Shown: positions 23,141 to 35,163, counted from the stretch's first letter. The stretch: DNA of 64,000 nucleotides from Clarkia xantiana subsp. parviflora (GCA_036873135.1 JAPTYO010000008.1:32638761-32702760), one strand, 5' to 3'. Translations and numbers: made by a program. Notes: generated by a model from the sequence alone, not told the origin.

Positions 23141-23555
23141 GATGCTCATTTTTGTTCCGGATAGCAGTTTTTCCTGAAGAAAGAAGTAGATGGAGGTTGA
23201 CGTTAATGTCAAATCATGCATATGATGATAGAGAATATTGAGATCACAATGAATGACAAAAGATGGAATTCATTATGGTCATGAAGAATTTTCCCTCTTC
23301 CATAAATACTGGACTCGGACATTTGCCCCACGGGCAATGCATCCATTTCTGGATATTGTTTACTCGTTACGAAGAGAAAGCGCATAAACGAGCATTTTCA
23401 TCCACTTTGTGATATTCTCTCTTCTGGTGAGTAAACAGATGAAACTTCTGAAGGGACCTCATCATTAAGGGCTCTCATGACTGTTGAAAAAAAGTTTGAC
23501 AAGCTAGCATGAATGTCTACATATTTGGTCAGGATCCTTTGCGACAGACCGAGAA
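23141..23555. other. Element E interior without recognisable content
   Basis: This connects the integrase remnant and the 390-bp repeats. Open frames here are not similar to known domains. Confidence 0.4.
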
Positions 23556-25170
23556 GTGATGCATTGCAGATTTGAAGCTTGACTGGGAGACACATCAGTA
23601 ATGTGTGAAGCTTGATCAGGGTCGGTTTGTTCCCTGCTTTTAGGGACTGCAAGTTGAGGCACGACTTGGGATTTTGAATTCCGAGAGACCGCGGCAGCCA
23701 TGACTTCTTAGGTGCCGAAAAGAGTGAGCACTCGACCTGGGAGGCCACTTCAGCGGATTGATTGTTCGGTTCAGGCGATCATAGCTTGCGAGGTCTCCTC
23801 CAGATTGTGGATCCTCTTTTTTAGGTGACCGAGCCATTGAATATCACATGGGTTAGAAACCCTGACAGAGGAGTTTGGCTTTAGTTGCCACATTTGTTTT
23901 GAAGTCATGGGTACGCAAGGGGCTTGATCACGCCAGACTTATCTGCGAGAAAATTACAATTAGAATTTGAAAGAACACAAAAATGATGTATAATTTGAAA
24001 ATGTAGCAATCAATTCTGTGGATTTCGCAGAAGGAGGTGTGTCCCGAGATGTTGAATTTTGGGAGACTGTGGCGGTCATGACTGCATGTGCGGTGAAAAA
24101 GCGATGAGACGTTTGATTTAGTAGGTCATGTCGGCGATGGATTGTTCAGTTTGGCTGAACTTTGCTCGCAAGGACTCCTCTAGCTTGGTAATCCTATATT
24201 CATCCTCTCGAGGTGGCGGAGCCGCTGGACATCACATGGGTTTTAGGAACCATACGGAAGAATCTTGTCATCTTGCTTAATTTGTTCTATTTGAGCGAAA
24301 TCACGAGTACGTATAGGGCTTGCTTGCGCCAGATGTACCTGTAAAAACGTCAATTAGAACTGAACATACAGATCATGATGCATGATCATGAGAACATAGT
24401 CATCAATTATTTCAAGGTCGCAGGCGGAGGAGCGACTCGAGATATTTGAGCTTTGGAAGGCTGCAGCGCCATGAATGCTTGGGCGTTGAAAAAGTGATGA
24501 TACGCTTGACTTATGAGGCCATGTCGGCGAGGTGACTGTTCTATTTTAGGTGATTCCATCTCCCAAATCCCCTCTAGCTGGATGATCCCCTCTTCATTTC
24601 TTGAGGTGGCGGAGGCCCTGGATATCACATGGGTTCAGAACCATGGCGGAAGACTCTGGTTTGATTGCCCATTTTGTTCCATTCGAACAAAGTCACGAGT
24701 ATGTTTGGAGCTTGTTCGAGCCAAGTGTACCTGTGAGAAAACGACAATTAGAGTTAAGAATACACGATAATGAATCATGATTTTGAAAATATATCCATCA
24801 ATTATGTCGCCTTCGCAGAAAGATGCGCGACTCGAGATGCTGAGTCTGGGAGACTGCGACAGCCATGAATGTTTGGGCACTAGCGACAAGGCGCTTGAAC
24901 TAGGAGGACACGTGAAAGACGGATTGTTCCGTTCGAAAGGTTGTGGCTCGCATGGTCCATTTTGGATGGACAATCCTCTCTTCATTTTCTCGAGGTGGTG
25001 GATCATTTGGATATCACATGAGTTAGGAACTCTGGCGAATGACTCTTTTTTAGTTGCCCCATTTGTTCCATTCGAACGAGATCATGAAGTATGTTTTAGG
25101 GCTTGTTCGCACCAGTTGTACCTGTGAAAAAAACAACAGTTAGAATAGAGAACCTGCAATAATGATGCAT
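23556..25170 (-). repeat. Tandem repeat of ~390 bp, about four units, in element E
   Basis: The anchor ATCACATG recurs at 23843, 24231, 24624 and 25013 (spacing 388, 393, 389). Each unit on the minus strand can be read as a leucine- and glutamate-rich peptide, clearest at 24090-24200: RITKLEESLRAKFSQTEQS. The other units show variants interrupted by frameshifts. The repeat lies between the primer-binding site and the integrase, where gag should be. It may be an amplified coding segment, but every unit is now broken. Confidence 0.75.
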
Positions 25171-26320
25171 GATTTGGAAAAAAAAATAGCCATCAATTAT
25201 GTCGATTAGCATCCTCAATGTTTTGAAATGATTTTTTTAGAAAAGTCACAGGTTATTCCTTTTCTGACCCTTAACCCATTAGATTTTTTTTTCACACTCA
25301 GTTTGCTTCTCATTCGATCAATGCCAATTCATGAGGTTCTGAATTTTGATGCCACCCGAGTTTTTTTTTTTTTTACCAGGTGTTTGATTCGTCGGGCCGA
25401 CGACCGACCGCTTAAATTGGGCACAAACATGACTTAGATACCTCTGGCTTGGCAAAATAGAGATAACAACCGTGAATTTCTAGATTTTAAAACTGTTGAA
25501 ATAAAAACTTTGAGGAGTATTTTAGGGTCTCATAAAAATGAGTCATTTGAAAAATTATCTCACTAAAGTCTTTTAAATTTTTTTAATTTTCTTATTTTTT
25601 TGCAAATTGAATTCACGGTCATTATCATGATGATCGGGCAAATCAACCTTACTTAATGGAGAAGAAATAACCATGACTTAAAAATCAACTCAATTGATGG
25701 CTTTGGCAGTTTGAAATCTGTGATGCAGTACAGGAAGAAGATCTCACTTTTCATCTGTATACGCAAATACAACATTTTGTTTCCTTATCTTCTCAAAGGA
25801 ATGCATCAGGAGAGAAATACAGACCTGTGGATGCCCCTTGACTATTTTAGAAAAGTGTGCGAGCTTCTGGATGCCCCTCCAATACATCAAACCAGGATAA
25901 AGAAAAAATGCAAAATAGCATATCTGGAATTAATACAACTGGTTGATGGCTCTTCACCGTGTGGGGCTTTGCTCTATCAAGGTGAGTTTCTAAAGGTTCT
26001 CGAATCGAACGGTACCCTACCCCATTAAGGGGATCGCGGGTTCTTTTCGATCATCGAGTTGGGCTTTTGGAGACGTGCCGGCGGTTGTGACCGCTACTGG
26101 CCGTATTCTCTTACTCAACCCCCTATGTTTCTATATGCCAATGTTTTTTTTTGGCGAGGAATAGTAACTGAATGTGGTGTGTGTGCAAAAGCGATTTAAA
26201 ACACTCAAAATATGAGATCAGAAGCTGCACACACGAACAAACGATCAAAACGGATATGGTAGAAAATTCAATTAAACAATGTAAGACAAACACAACAAGC
26301 CTAAAACCTCTGAATGGAAA
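25171..26320. other. Element E 5' interior, no gene supported
   Basis: A 105-codon plus-strand frame (25711-26028) is antisense to the element and has no recognisable domain. The rest is AT-rich. Confidence 0.4.
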
Positions 26321-26338
26321 TCCCCAGCAGAGTCGCCA
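26321..26338 (-). promoter_or_regulatory. Primer-binding site of element E
   Basis: The minus strand reads TGGCGACTCTGCTGGGGA, three bases from the LTR end. It begins with the obligatory TGG complementary to a tRNA CCA end. From memory this matches the arginine-tRNA type used by Ogre/Tat elements; comparison with plant tRNA-Arg would confirm it. Confidence 0.8.
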
Positions 26339-26341
26339 AAA

Positions 26342-27818
26342 TGTCGCACGTCAGATCCAGCCAACGCTCTCGGAAAAGAGCGGGTTTTGAAAATATTTAT
26401 TTTGTGGATCGGCGAACGGCGGGTTCCGGTCGAAATGGAAATATGGACCAAAACGGGGAAAATAGAAAGAGTCGCCACCGATTAATTAAAGGCTAATCGG
26501 GATCCTAAAGTTGCCTAAGGTACATGGTACTGACATCCTAGGGCTTGAAATGGTCTACGTCCAGAGGTTCGGGTTCCGGGGTTTGATTACGTATTAAAAG
26601 CTCGCAAGCTAAAAATCCGCCCTTTCGGTACTTTGGCTTGTCTTGACTTGTTTAATTTTTCACTAAAATATCCACTTTTGAGGGCTGAATTTCAAGTATC
26701 AAAAAGTTTATGGATGAACTGAAGATGACTTTTAAATGTGTTCAAATGGCCATTGAACTACCATGGAATGATTTGTAACAATTAACAATGGTTTGGGGAC
26801 ACTAGGAAAAATCCTGGGTTAAAATGTAACAATCGGCAAAGTTCGGGACGGAAATGCAAACAACTTTAGAACATGTTAAAATGACCATGGACTTCTCTGG
26901 ACTAATTTTTAACCCTTAACAGAGTTTTGAGATATATAAGTAATATAAACACATATAAAACTTAGAAAAAATGCAAATGCGACAAATATGTAGTACGACC
27001 ATATATAAAACTTATATTTAATGCATGTACATATAAATAGATAATGTAAATGACAATAAGAAATATAAATATATAAAACTTATAAATAAAAGAAATGACA
27101 GGTAATTAAAACAGATATATATAAAACTTGTAGATAATAGAAATACGTAATATGTATATATATAGTGCAAAATGAAAAACGGAATATAAATAAAACGCTA
27201 CATTGAAAGCGATGGGTCTTTAACCAACTTGCACTTTATTTATGCTTTGAAATACAACTTTTGATTAAGTGGTACTTACATTGGGTTATTTCCGGGTAAA
27301 ATGTCGTGAAGCGTGGAACCTAACCACAAATTATCGAGCAATTAACTAACTTCCTAAGCCGAGCACTCACTCACTCAAGATTTTTCCTTAGGCACCTCTC
27401 AGTGGTCTTTTTTCATTTTCAACCCTCCTCCTTTACTTTGGCCGAATGCTCTATATTTATAGAGTAGTTTTGAATTTTTTTTTTTTAGTAAAATAATAAA
27501 GCAATTTGCCAACTTGCATTATGGGAGTAGCTTTGTGATAGGATGGTGCCTAGAGATAGGAGAGGGGAGACGTGGTCAACTACAAGCCAAGCTTTCCCTT
27601 TTTTTTTTTTTTTTTTTTGTAAACTATACCTATATCTATTATAGCTAATTATCCTAACAATGTTTTCATCTTAATTTTTTTGGTTTTTTTTCTTAACTAT
27701 GCTAATACTAATAAGATTTTACTAATTTTGTGGGTTTTTTTCTAATTGCTCGATTATTCCCGGCTCGGTTCCACGTGTCACAATATTTTCCGACCCTGTC
27801 CAAAATTAGGTGTTTACA
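26342..27818 (-). repeat. Element E 5' LTR
   Basis: 1477 bp, same termini as the left copy. The TATA motif on the minus strand lies near 27450-27461. Confidence 0.92.
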
Positions 27819-27823
27819 ATTGA

Positions 27824-28412
27824 CCTGTGGGACGGTCTTAAGGCAGGGTTTGGTTTTTACACCACAGCCCAGAAGCGGTCGTTTAACATCGCTTTAGACT
27901 CGTACAAGATGAATCTCAAGTACACAATGAAAGAGCACATTAGACATATGTCTAACAAGCTTGCTGAACTCAAGGAGGCAGGAGAAATCCTGACCGACGA
28001 ACAAAAGGTCCAGTGCGTGATCCGATCCTTGCTTAACTCTTGGAACAACATGAAAATGCACCTTACCCATGCCACTAAACTCGATGACCTCGATAAAGTG
28101 CGAGTCCATCTCGAGCTGAAAGAGGATCGTCTCAAGGCTGAAAAGCCAAGGGCGGAAATGCATCTTGCATCCTCGCATCCAGCTGAGCAAAAGGGTAAGC
28201 GCAAGAGAAAAGGAAATGGACTTCAGTTTATGGCTAATAAGCCTTTAGCTCCAAAACCTCATAACAAGTTCAAGCGAAAGCAATTCGGATGCAAGAAAGG
28301 GCAGGCAAAACATACACGTAAAGAGGAAACTCGAACGTGTTTTAGGTGTGACGTGAAAGGACACCTTGCTAATGCCTGTACTAATCCTCCCAATGTACGT
28401 GCTGAAGAATAA
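27824..28412 (+). pseudogene. Copia B gag, C-terminal part
   Basis: This continues the gag frame broken at 18832; the ATTGA duplication accounts for the overlap. It holds the helical capsid-like region (for example YTMKEHIRHMSNKLAEL and ELKEDRLKAEKPRAE), a basic stretch of about fifty residues (KGKRKRKGN, HNKFKRKQFG) and one CCHC zinc knuckle CFRCDVKGHLANAC that binds element RNA. The stop is TAA at 28410-28412. The reading frame is undamaged apart from the insertion, unlike the pol of the same element. Confidence 0.88.
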
Positions 28413-30300
28413 TGATAACTTCATAAGTTCTTCTAGGACTCCTCATACTTGAGAGTAATTCAATTTGTCTTTATGGATTACATAACCGAGAAGGAGAACA
28501 AACACAGACCTAAGGAACTTGCCCCGAAGATATAAAGATTGAATGAAAGACTTTATCTTTATTTGCTTTTGAAAATGAACCTCTTCTTGATTTTCAATAT
28601 AAGATACATGATAATAATGATGTTCCTTGAAATAAGGAAACATTTGTTTTTTGAGCACGTAACAAATACCCAGTCATAGTATTGATTGCGACTCCCAAGC
28701 TATTCGATCCTTTTAATTAGCTGTTTGATGCATTGCTTATATCTTTCTTTGTTAAGTACTCCATTCAATGAAATAAACAGTAATGATGATCATATTTGAA
28801 ACCGATTGGATTAAATTGAATTAAATTCAGAAATGAAACGATTTAACCAAGGGTTAAAACTTCGGTAAAATTGCGATACGCGCAAGTGGACCTCGAAAAA
28901 GGAACACATCGTTTCAAAGTATGAGTTTAATAATGAAGTGTTTAAATGATGATGTGCTGAATTTTCATCTGCATTCCATCGGAAATAACTTATTGATAAC
29001 ATTTACATCGGTAAGAAGTAGGTTTCGGAAAGCTACAACGACCTTGTAAAAGTATCGACTGACGCATAAGGTGAAAGCCTGAAATGCTCAGTTCGGAGAT
29101 GGGATAAAATCTCTGAGATAAGTTTACAAACGAAGAAGGATGAAGTGAGTTAAACGATTTTCCTTCCGTACGCCTTGAACGATAAGTCAGGCTAGGCATT
29201 CAAATCAAATCACACATTTCTGGAAGCATAGTTTATAAACATAATGTTAGAGTCACTTAATCAACTGTTCACTAAGGGATGATGAGAAGTGATTCACATT
29301 CAGGTAAAACTCTGTTCCACTGAAATCGGTATGACACGCCACCATAGAAAGGCTGAAAAGTGATAATGAATTAAATCATATCACCATGCGACATTAATTT
29401 ACGCATTAAACACGTATTTAAGACAAGAGTATGTTAAATACTCTTTGAAAATACATGTTTACAGCTTAAAGACATGGTACTGTGTGGTCGAAAATGTGAC
29501 ATTACATACTTGAGGACGAATTTTTTGATGCATTGGCAGTTCAGAATAATGAGTCTTGATAGAATCAGGAGCAAGATATTACAGATAGCAGGTCCCACTT
29601 AATTCGTGTGGGGGAGATTTGAACCAACAACTAAAGTGAATGACATGGTAAATGATAATGTGAACATTTTCATAATAAATCCAGTGGGAGGAATAAACAC
29701 CTACCACAAGTAATCACTGTTGCTGATTAGACGAATCAAGTTGAACCTGATTAGTTGAACCAGGATTGCCACAACTACCTATACTAGCCTTTGTTCCCAG
29801 TGGGATTGATCCGACAAACTTGGTTCCAGATCCTAGTGATCAAGGAATTTATCTTGGAAGTAAAACTCCGAGACCGAGAAGTCGTCCAAGGAAAGTTGTT
29901 GATTATGGTTCAAGCATTGCTCTTGTACCCGATAGAAGTGATGCTCCGATAAGAAGCATTATTTCGAGTGGGAGAATTTGTCCCATGTGGAAGAAATGCC
30001 CCGATAAGAGGCATTATTCCGAGTGGGAGAGATGTTAAGACTCAAAGAAGGGATAAACAAGCTTAGACGAAAGTCAAAGGCATCGAACTTCTCCAAAGAA
30101 GTATCCCATCTAGAAGGGTGATAACCTCACTCTAACAACTGTTGGCTTACATTGGAAAGACCCCAAGTGAAGAAATGGAGGAAAATAATAAATGAGACAG
30201 ATCGCCTAAATGAAAGCCATTATAGTCAATAGCTGATTTACCTGTTAACCACAAGGGCATAGGGATACGGTGAGTCCTGAAAGAAGGCTAACCACTGATG
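28413..30300 (+). other. Copia B gag-to-RT spacer without protease or integrase
   Basis: A complete copia element would carry protease and integrase here, over 2 kb. I see no DSGA protease box, no HHCC zinc finger and no DDE integrase motif. From about 29230 on it aligns with 1489-2480 in copy A, so the missing region is a shared property of the family. Short phrases such as PRPRSRPRK (near 29870) are conserved between copies but I cannot assign them. Confidence 0.7.
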
Positions 30301-31655
30301 GAAAAGGTCGAGCGGTACAAAAGCTCGACTTATTGCGAAAGGCTGTACCCAAATTAACGGAGTGGATTTTGACAAAACAAACTCACTGACTGTGCGTAAA
30401 ACCACGGTTAGGGCCAGTCATGGTCCTGGTCGCAAGTCTCGATCTCGGGCTGCACCAAATGGATGTTAAGACCACACTCCTCCACGAAAACCTGGAGGAA
30501 GAGATCTACATGGAGAAACTAGAGGGTTTCATTACTCCTGGTAACGAACGTAAAGTTTGTAAACTCCAAAGGTCCATTTACGGTGTTAAACAGCCGTCTC
30601 GGCAATGGTACCGCAGATTCCACAAGGAAACCGTGGGAAACGGATTTTTGAATCTTCACGAGGATCCGTGCGTGTATGATAAGACCTCCGGGTCTAAGTA
30701 TGTCATCTTAACCATATACGTGGACGACATACTCAAAGTCCAGGTTGGCATCTGTATTTGAGATGAAAGACATGGGAGAGGACACATATATCTTAGGCAT
30801 TAAAATTTCTAGAGATCGAGCTACCCGGAAATTATGTCTATCCCAAGAAGCTTATATCAACAAACTGTTGAAAAGATTCTGACTACAGGATGCCAAACTC
30901 GTGGATACGCCGGTGGTGTTTGGGTGCGCACTGTCAAAATGTGACTGCCCCAAGAACCCGGTAGAGCGTGAACAGATGAAGGCTGCAGAGTATTTAAGCA
31001 TGGTCGGTAGTTTGATGTATGCCATGCAATGCACCCGTCCGGATATCTGTTACGTCGTGGGCCTAGTAGCACATTTCCAATCAGATCCTGGCTGTCAACA
31101 TTTAAAGGCTGTAAAACGAATAATTCATTATCTGAAAGGTATTGCCGACTACGCACTATGCTATGAGGGCAAGAAGTTAGAATTGACCGGTTACAGTGAC
31201 GCCGACCATGGTGGCGATCCGGATGATCGTAAGTCCACCACAGGGGGAGTGTTCCTCCTTGCTAGTGCCGCCACGTCATGGACGAGTAAGAAACAAACAT
31301 GTGTCGCGCTGTCCACGATGGAATCGGAATTCGTAGCTCTCTCTAAGAATGCACAAGATGCGGTCTGGCTCAAAAGGCTTCTAACTGCACTGTTTGGTGG
31401 TGATGTCGAGACTAAACCTATGAAGGTCTTCTTTGATAGTTAAGCAGCCATCGCGGCAGTTAAGAATCCGAAGTACCATAGTAGGACCAAACACATTGAT
31501 GTGAAATATTTCCATGCTAAATCTATGGCAGAAGACAATATAATCACTATGGTGTACTTGTCAACTGATAATATGATTGCGGACCGATTAACTAAACCAC
31601 TACGTAGGGAGATATTCGAAAACCACGTAAAACTGCTTGGATTGCGTAGGGTTTA
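30301..31655 (+). pseudogene. Copia RT and RNase H remnant (copy B)
   Basis: The 30420-30761 frame has RT signatures HQMDVKTTLLHENLEEEIYMEK, IYGVKQPSRQWY and the active-site box YVDD. Just after YVDD a short deletion removes residues still present in copy A. The 30901-31443 frame holds CTRPDICYVVG, YSDADHGGDPDDRKSTTGG and SWTSKKQTCVALSTMESEF of RNase H. It stops at TAA (31441-31443), at the glutamine of the DSQ-A motif. The same frame then continues to TKPLRRE and a natural end near 31655. Frameshifts and the stop make it inactive. It is about as decayed as copy A. Confidence 0.9.
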
Positions 31656-32787
31656 GAAATGGCATGTATCTGTGATAGCATTTTGATATTAGAAAATTAC
31701 ATTTTGTAAGCGAAAGAATTGCAACTGAGTATATGATCAATCGACGTCATAATGTTTTGATTACATCAGATTTACGGTCTATAAACTAAGTCGTAGGAGG
31801 ACGCAATCCTTTGCCAAACTATGTCAAATGTGGGCCTACCAAGTCACACAGGTACAGTAGTCTTGCGGTGGAGGGAGGCCTCTACCAAACAAGACTGGCT
31901 AAGAGTCAGGGGGATAAACCTGATTAAGCAAAACGATTATCTAGTTTCGAAGTAACTCAACACGATCTTCGTTTTGCATATAGCCGTGATGAACTTCGTT
32001 CGTCATATAAACCACATTTTGGGCCAGATGAGAATCTGTGATATCATGATTGACATATCCCTTTCCTGTCAACCCAAAAGGTTCAGGTATGCTATCAGCG
32101 CGTGCTTCATACTACGCGTATCACGTTCTACCACGGGGTCACAGCTCGGTTGTGCTAGGAAGGAATCCTCGTGATTCTGGCGGGCGCAAACTTCTTCACC
32201 TCGAGCATGTGATTGATCCCGTAGCCTTATGAAGAGGCACCTAAAGTATCCTCACGGACTCAGAACTCTTATATAAAGTCAGACTCAATGCTTTCTTCTC
32301 GGCGTAAGGGCGTAGTGCTGAACAAAAAGGCCCAGTGAGCACGTCTTTGGAAACCGGTTGGGTTTGACTGAGGATATGAGCAAAGGGGATGGTCAAGTTC
32401 ACCTGTAATTCACCAACTGTTGTATTCACTAGGTGGCCACCAACCGGATATTAGTTGAAGGTTGTGAATACTTGTATGGATGCCTTGGAGAAGTGTTCAG
32501 ATGTGGAAACTAGACAGAAGGAGAATTATCAGTTGACCTAGGATACATCGCGGTACTATATAAATGTTGTTTATAACAGGCTGATTAAAAAAATGGGAAT
32601 CAACGTTCTGTGGGCGCTGCAATACTCCTAACAGATGAGTAGCACGATAACCGTCGTATCCGCCGGTCGCACGGAAAACTCGTATGAATTATTCAGAATC
32701 AAGGACCAGATCGAAGGATTGAAATGTTAATGAATATTTGGACGACAATACATTAACATGCACCCTCCCATTCCGGCGAGTGGGAGC
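31656..32787 (+). other. Copia B 3' untranslated region and polypurine tract
   Basis: Aligns with 3888-5010 in copy A. It ends with the purine tract GCGAGTGGGAGC at 32776-32787, directly before the LTR. Confidence 0.78.
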
Positions 32788-33387
32788 TGTAAGCATATGG
32801 TAATGGGCGCCGTAATTGGTAGCCCATAATATGTATAGTTTACCTAAGGAAATTAGGTACATGTCACATTAGGGTAATTGGGCTAGACCCAAATCCTAAT
32901 TGACATGAGAGGCCCAAAATTGGGCCTCCTTATGCATATTGGCTGGCCGAAACTTGGAGTGGGCAAAGTGGACTTTTGTCCATTTTGCTCCTCCTATAAA
33001 TACATGGTGTTAGGGGATTTTTAGGGTTAATCACGGTTTCCTCATTAGAGTGTTTTAGAGAGAAAAACCCTCCACCCCACACAAGGGTTTCGGCCGAACC
33101 ACTCCCCCACCCAAAGGGTGTGCCAATTTTCTTTCTAGCAAACACTCCAGAGATCTGTCCCCTGCCAAGAATTGATCAGAGGCTTTGTTGTGGAGAACAT
33201 ACCGCGTAGGGCTTCCTTAACCAGAACCTCTACGGGTGCCGACCGGAGGATCGTGAACTCCCTGCAGGAAGGATCTTGGGACTATTGACATCATTTGAGG
33301 TATGTGCGAATCTTCCGCTACGTAATTGAGATTACTTGCATGTACCACGATTTAATTTCCGTAGTGATTACTCCCTATAATTTAACA
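32788..33387 (+). repeat. Copia B 3' LTR
   Basis: 600 bp, TGTAAGCATATG...TTTAACA, complete. A TATA box CCTATAAATACATGG lies near 32993. Confidence 0.92.
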
Positions 33388-33491
33388 TTTGCAGGTAGCC
33401 AAGAAGAAATGAGCGGGAATACGAGAAAAGGAAGCCCACGAAGAACAAGAATACGAAGAAGAAAGCCCACGAAGAAACCCATTTGTAAACA
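33388..33491 (+). repeat. Element C 3' LTR, right part
   Basis: TTTGCAGGTAGCC...AAGAAACCCATTTGTAAACA aligns with the last ~100 bases of the LTR at 14018-14668 and completes the LTR interrupted at 16185. Confidence 0.88.
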
Positions 33492-33792
33492 ATGATGAAG
33501 GCCATTAATTTAAGTTAATTATAATTACGCGCGTGCAACTTCATGACATAACTAGATTAGGTTCGATATATTTGAATCTAGATTACTTACAATGGTTTTT
33601 TCCTCTAACTTGATAAACATCATATATATATATATATATCGGACGATACAGGGGTAAAAATGAATATTCTGTAATATGTAGGATTAAAATATAAATAGTT
33701 TTTATTTAGTATTCAACATACAATTAACAAGTAAGAGTATGTGTATAATAACTGAAATTGACGACACGCAGACCGAATGTGAAAGACAGTAT
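33492..33792. other. Intergenic, no gene
   Basis: AT-rich with a (TA)n run near 33624-33640. Confidence 0.5.
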
Positions 33793-34232
33793 TTTTAATT
33801 GAGGCCCTTGCGGATCACGGACTCCATAAGGAAATTTTGCGCCACCTCACCCTCAGGCTATGCAACGATGTTTATCAAAGGGGCGATCACCTCACAGGAT
33901 ACAACAGTGTCGTTGATATGAATCGTGCACACAACTCGTTCAGCCGAATCGAACCAATACCTAATATCAAACAAGATTGTAAGACCGAAAAATAATCAAA
34001 TAAATAAGCCACAAATTTGAATCGAACCATAAATTGGAAAGCTGTAGTAATTACGATTCATTGTTCTTCTAGAGCTGCTCATTTCAGGTCTCCATTGTTG
34101 CACGCGATGACTTGATGAAGTCTAAATATTGGTAACACTTGAGATCGAGCCGTTTCTCCCATCCGTTAGGGACTTGGAGGTCGAGATCGAGCTCTTGGGA
34201 TTCCATGTGTCTGCCGGTGCTACTTGTTGACT
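33793..34232 (-). pseudogene. Possible two-exon fragment with a WW-like segment
   Basis: On the minus strand, MESQELDLDLQ then VPNGWEKRLDLK (about 34206-34138) resembles the first half of plant WW-type domains, where a 'P-x-G-W-E-K-R-L-D-L-K' stretch begins the domain. The second half of the domain is not recognisable. Further on, after a possible acceptor TTGATATTAG, a 58-codon frame (about 33967-33793) runs YWFDSAERVVCTIHINDTVV...VAQNFLMESVIRKGLN and stops, with one internal TAG. I do not recognise this second part. The two may be exons of one dead gene or unrelated; the call rests on short similarity only. Confidence 0.35.
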
Positions 34233-35163
34233 TGCTAGGTTAATTAAAAGGGAACATGGCTTGATTGACATTATATATATATATATATGAGTAAATTTTT
34301 AAACTGTGAAATATTTAGTGAAAAATCCATAGAAAGTTGTCAAGTGAAACATGTCAAGTAATGGTTGTTCATAAATTGGAAAGAGAATGTTGTAATGTAT
34401 TGCCATGTGTTATGTATTGCCATGTTGATCTAGAATTGCTTTCCATTGAAATTTCGGAGTATTTTCACATGTTCTACCATTACTCTCTTTATATATATAT
34501 GTTGGTTGGATTTTAGAGCTAGGTATTATATATATAATATAAAATAAAACAAACATTTACTATGGCAGTATTCTCAGTACATTCATGCATAAAATATATT
34601 ATACATATATAATATATACACTTGCACAAATCGAATTATGCAATGTATTTGGACACTAATAGAAGAGATAATTTCGGTTTGCATTTAATTTTTTAAATAT
34701 CATTTTTGGTAACAATTAATTTTGGAAACATCAAGCTACCTTCCAGTTCTAGAATTACCATTAAATATGAGATAGATTGAAGGAAAACATCAAGCCACCT
34801 CCTTCGATCATCGTAAAAACCTACTAGATCTGGAGTATTGGTCGACCCATGGTGTCATGACTCAAGCATCTCAGTTGCAAAAAAGCCACTGGTCGGTAAA
34901 GTTGTTGAAGATTGGAGACCTGGCTGTTGTAGGGTTATGTTGAAGGAGTGGCTGGAAATTGAAAGAAGAAGAAGAAAGAAGTTAGATAAAGAAAATAATG
35001 AGAAGGAACCAACCTTCTTGTAGTACATTTCCTTGAATATTTTTATGATTTCAAATGCTGCCCTTTTTTCATCTCATTTTGAATTTCCCATCTTTTTTAT
35101 GGGGTTTTCATCTCAATTTGTACTTACGTTTTCCTCCTCATTTTTGTAAGAGATGTTATATCA
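34233..35163. other. Intergenic, no gene supported
   Basis: (TA)n tracts near 34272-34287 and 34490. A 61-codon plus frame (34838-35023) has no recognisable domain. Confidence 0.45.

Larger units (their letters stand above)
18833..27818 (-). mobile_element. Tat-type gypsy relic E, inner layer of the nest
   Basis: It has LTRs at 18833-20330 (1498 bp) and 26342-27818 (1477 bp), about 98% identical by eye, and a perfect duplication ATTGA (18828-18832, 27819-27823) inside copia gag. Orientation is minus: the primer-binding site lies next to the right LTR, the polypurine tract next to the left LTR, and the TATA boxes point leftwards. The interior keeps an eroded integrase and several tandem repeats but no gag, protease or RT. 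It is a large non-autonomous derivative, youngest of the nest by LTR identity. Confidence 0.93.
16186..33387 (+). mobile_element. Copia element B, middle layer of the nest
   Basis: It starts TGTAAGCATATG and ends TTTAACA, flanked by the perfect 5-bp duplication TTTGC (16181-16185 and 33388-33392) inside LTR C. Without the inner gypsy relic it is about 8.2 kb: partial 5' LTR, long leader, gag, a spacer without protease or integrase, RT/RNase H, 3' untranslated region and 3' LTR. By eye the shared 424 bases of the two LTRs are near 92% identical. Copy A at 1489-5607 is the same family. Confidence 0.92.
14018..33491 (+). mobile_element. Gypsy-type element C, non-autonomous, outermost layer of a nest
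   Basis: LTR 14018-14668, a 971-bp interior (14669-15639) and a second LTR 15640-16185 plus 33388-33491. The second LTR is split by copia B. Both LTRs open TGTTGGATATACG and close with AAACA. The flanks CTGAT (14013-14017) and ATGAT (33492-33496) differ by one base and look like an aged 5-bp target-site duplication. The interior keeps only a primer-binding site, a gag start and a polypurine tract, so the element depended on relatives such as F (49415 onward). By eye the two LTRs are near 88% identical, the oldest of the three layers. Confidence 0.85.

Noticed and set aside
25711..26028. 105-codon plus-strand frame
   Set aside because: Antisense to the 5' interior of element E, no recognisable domain and no sign of conservation.
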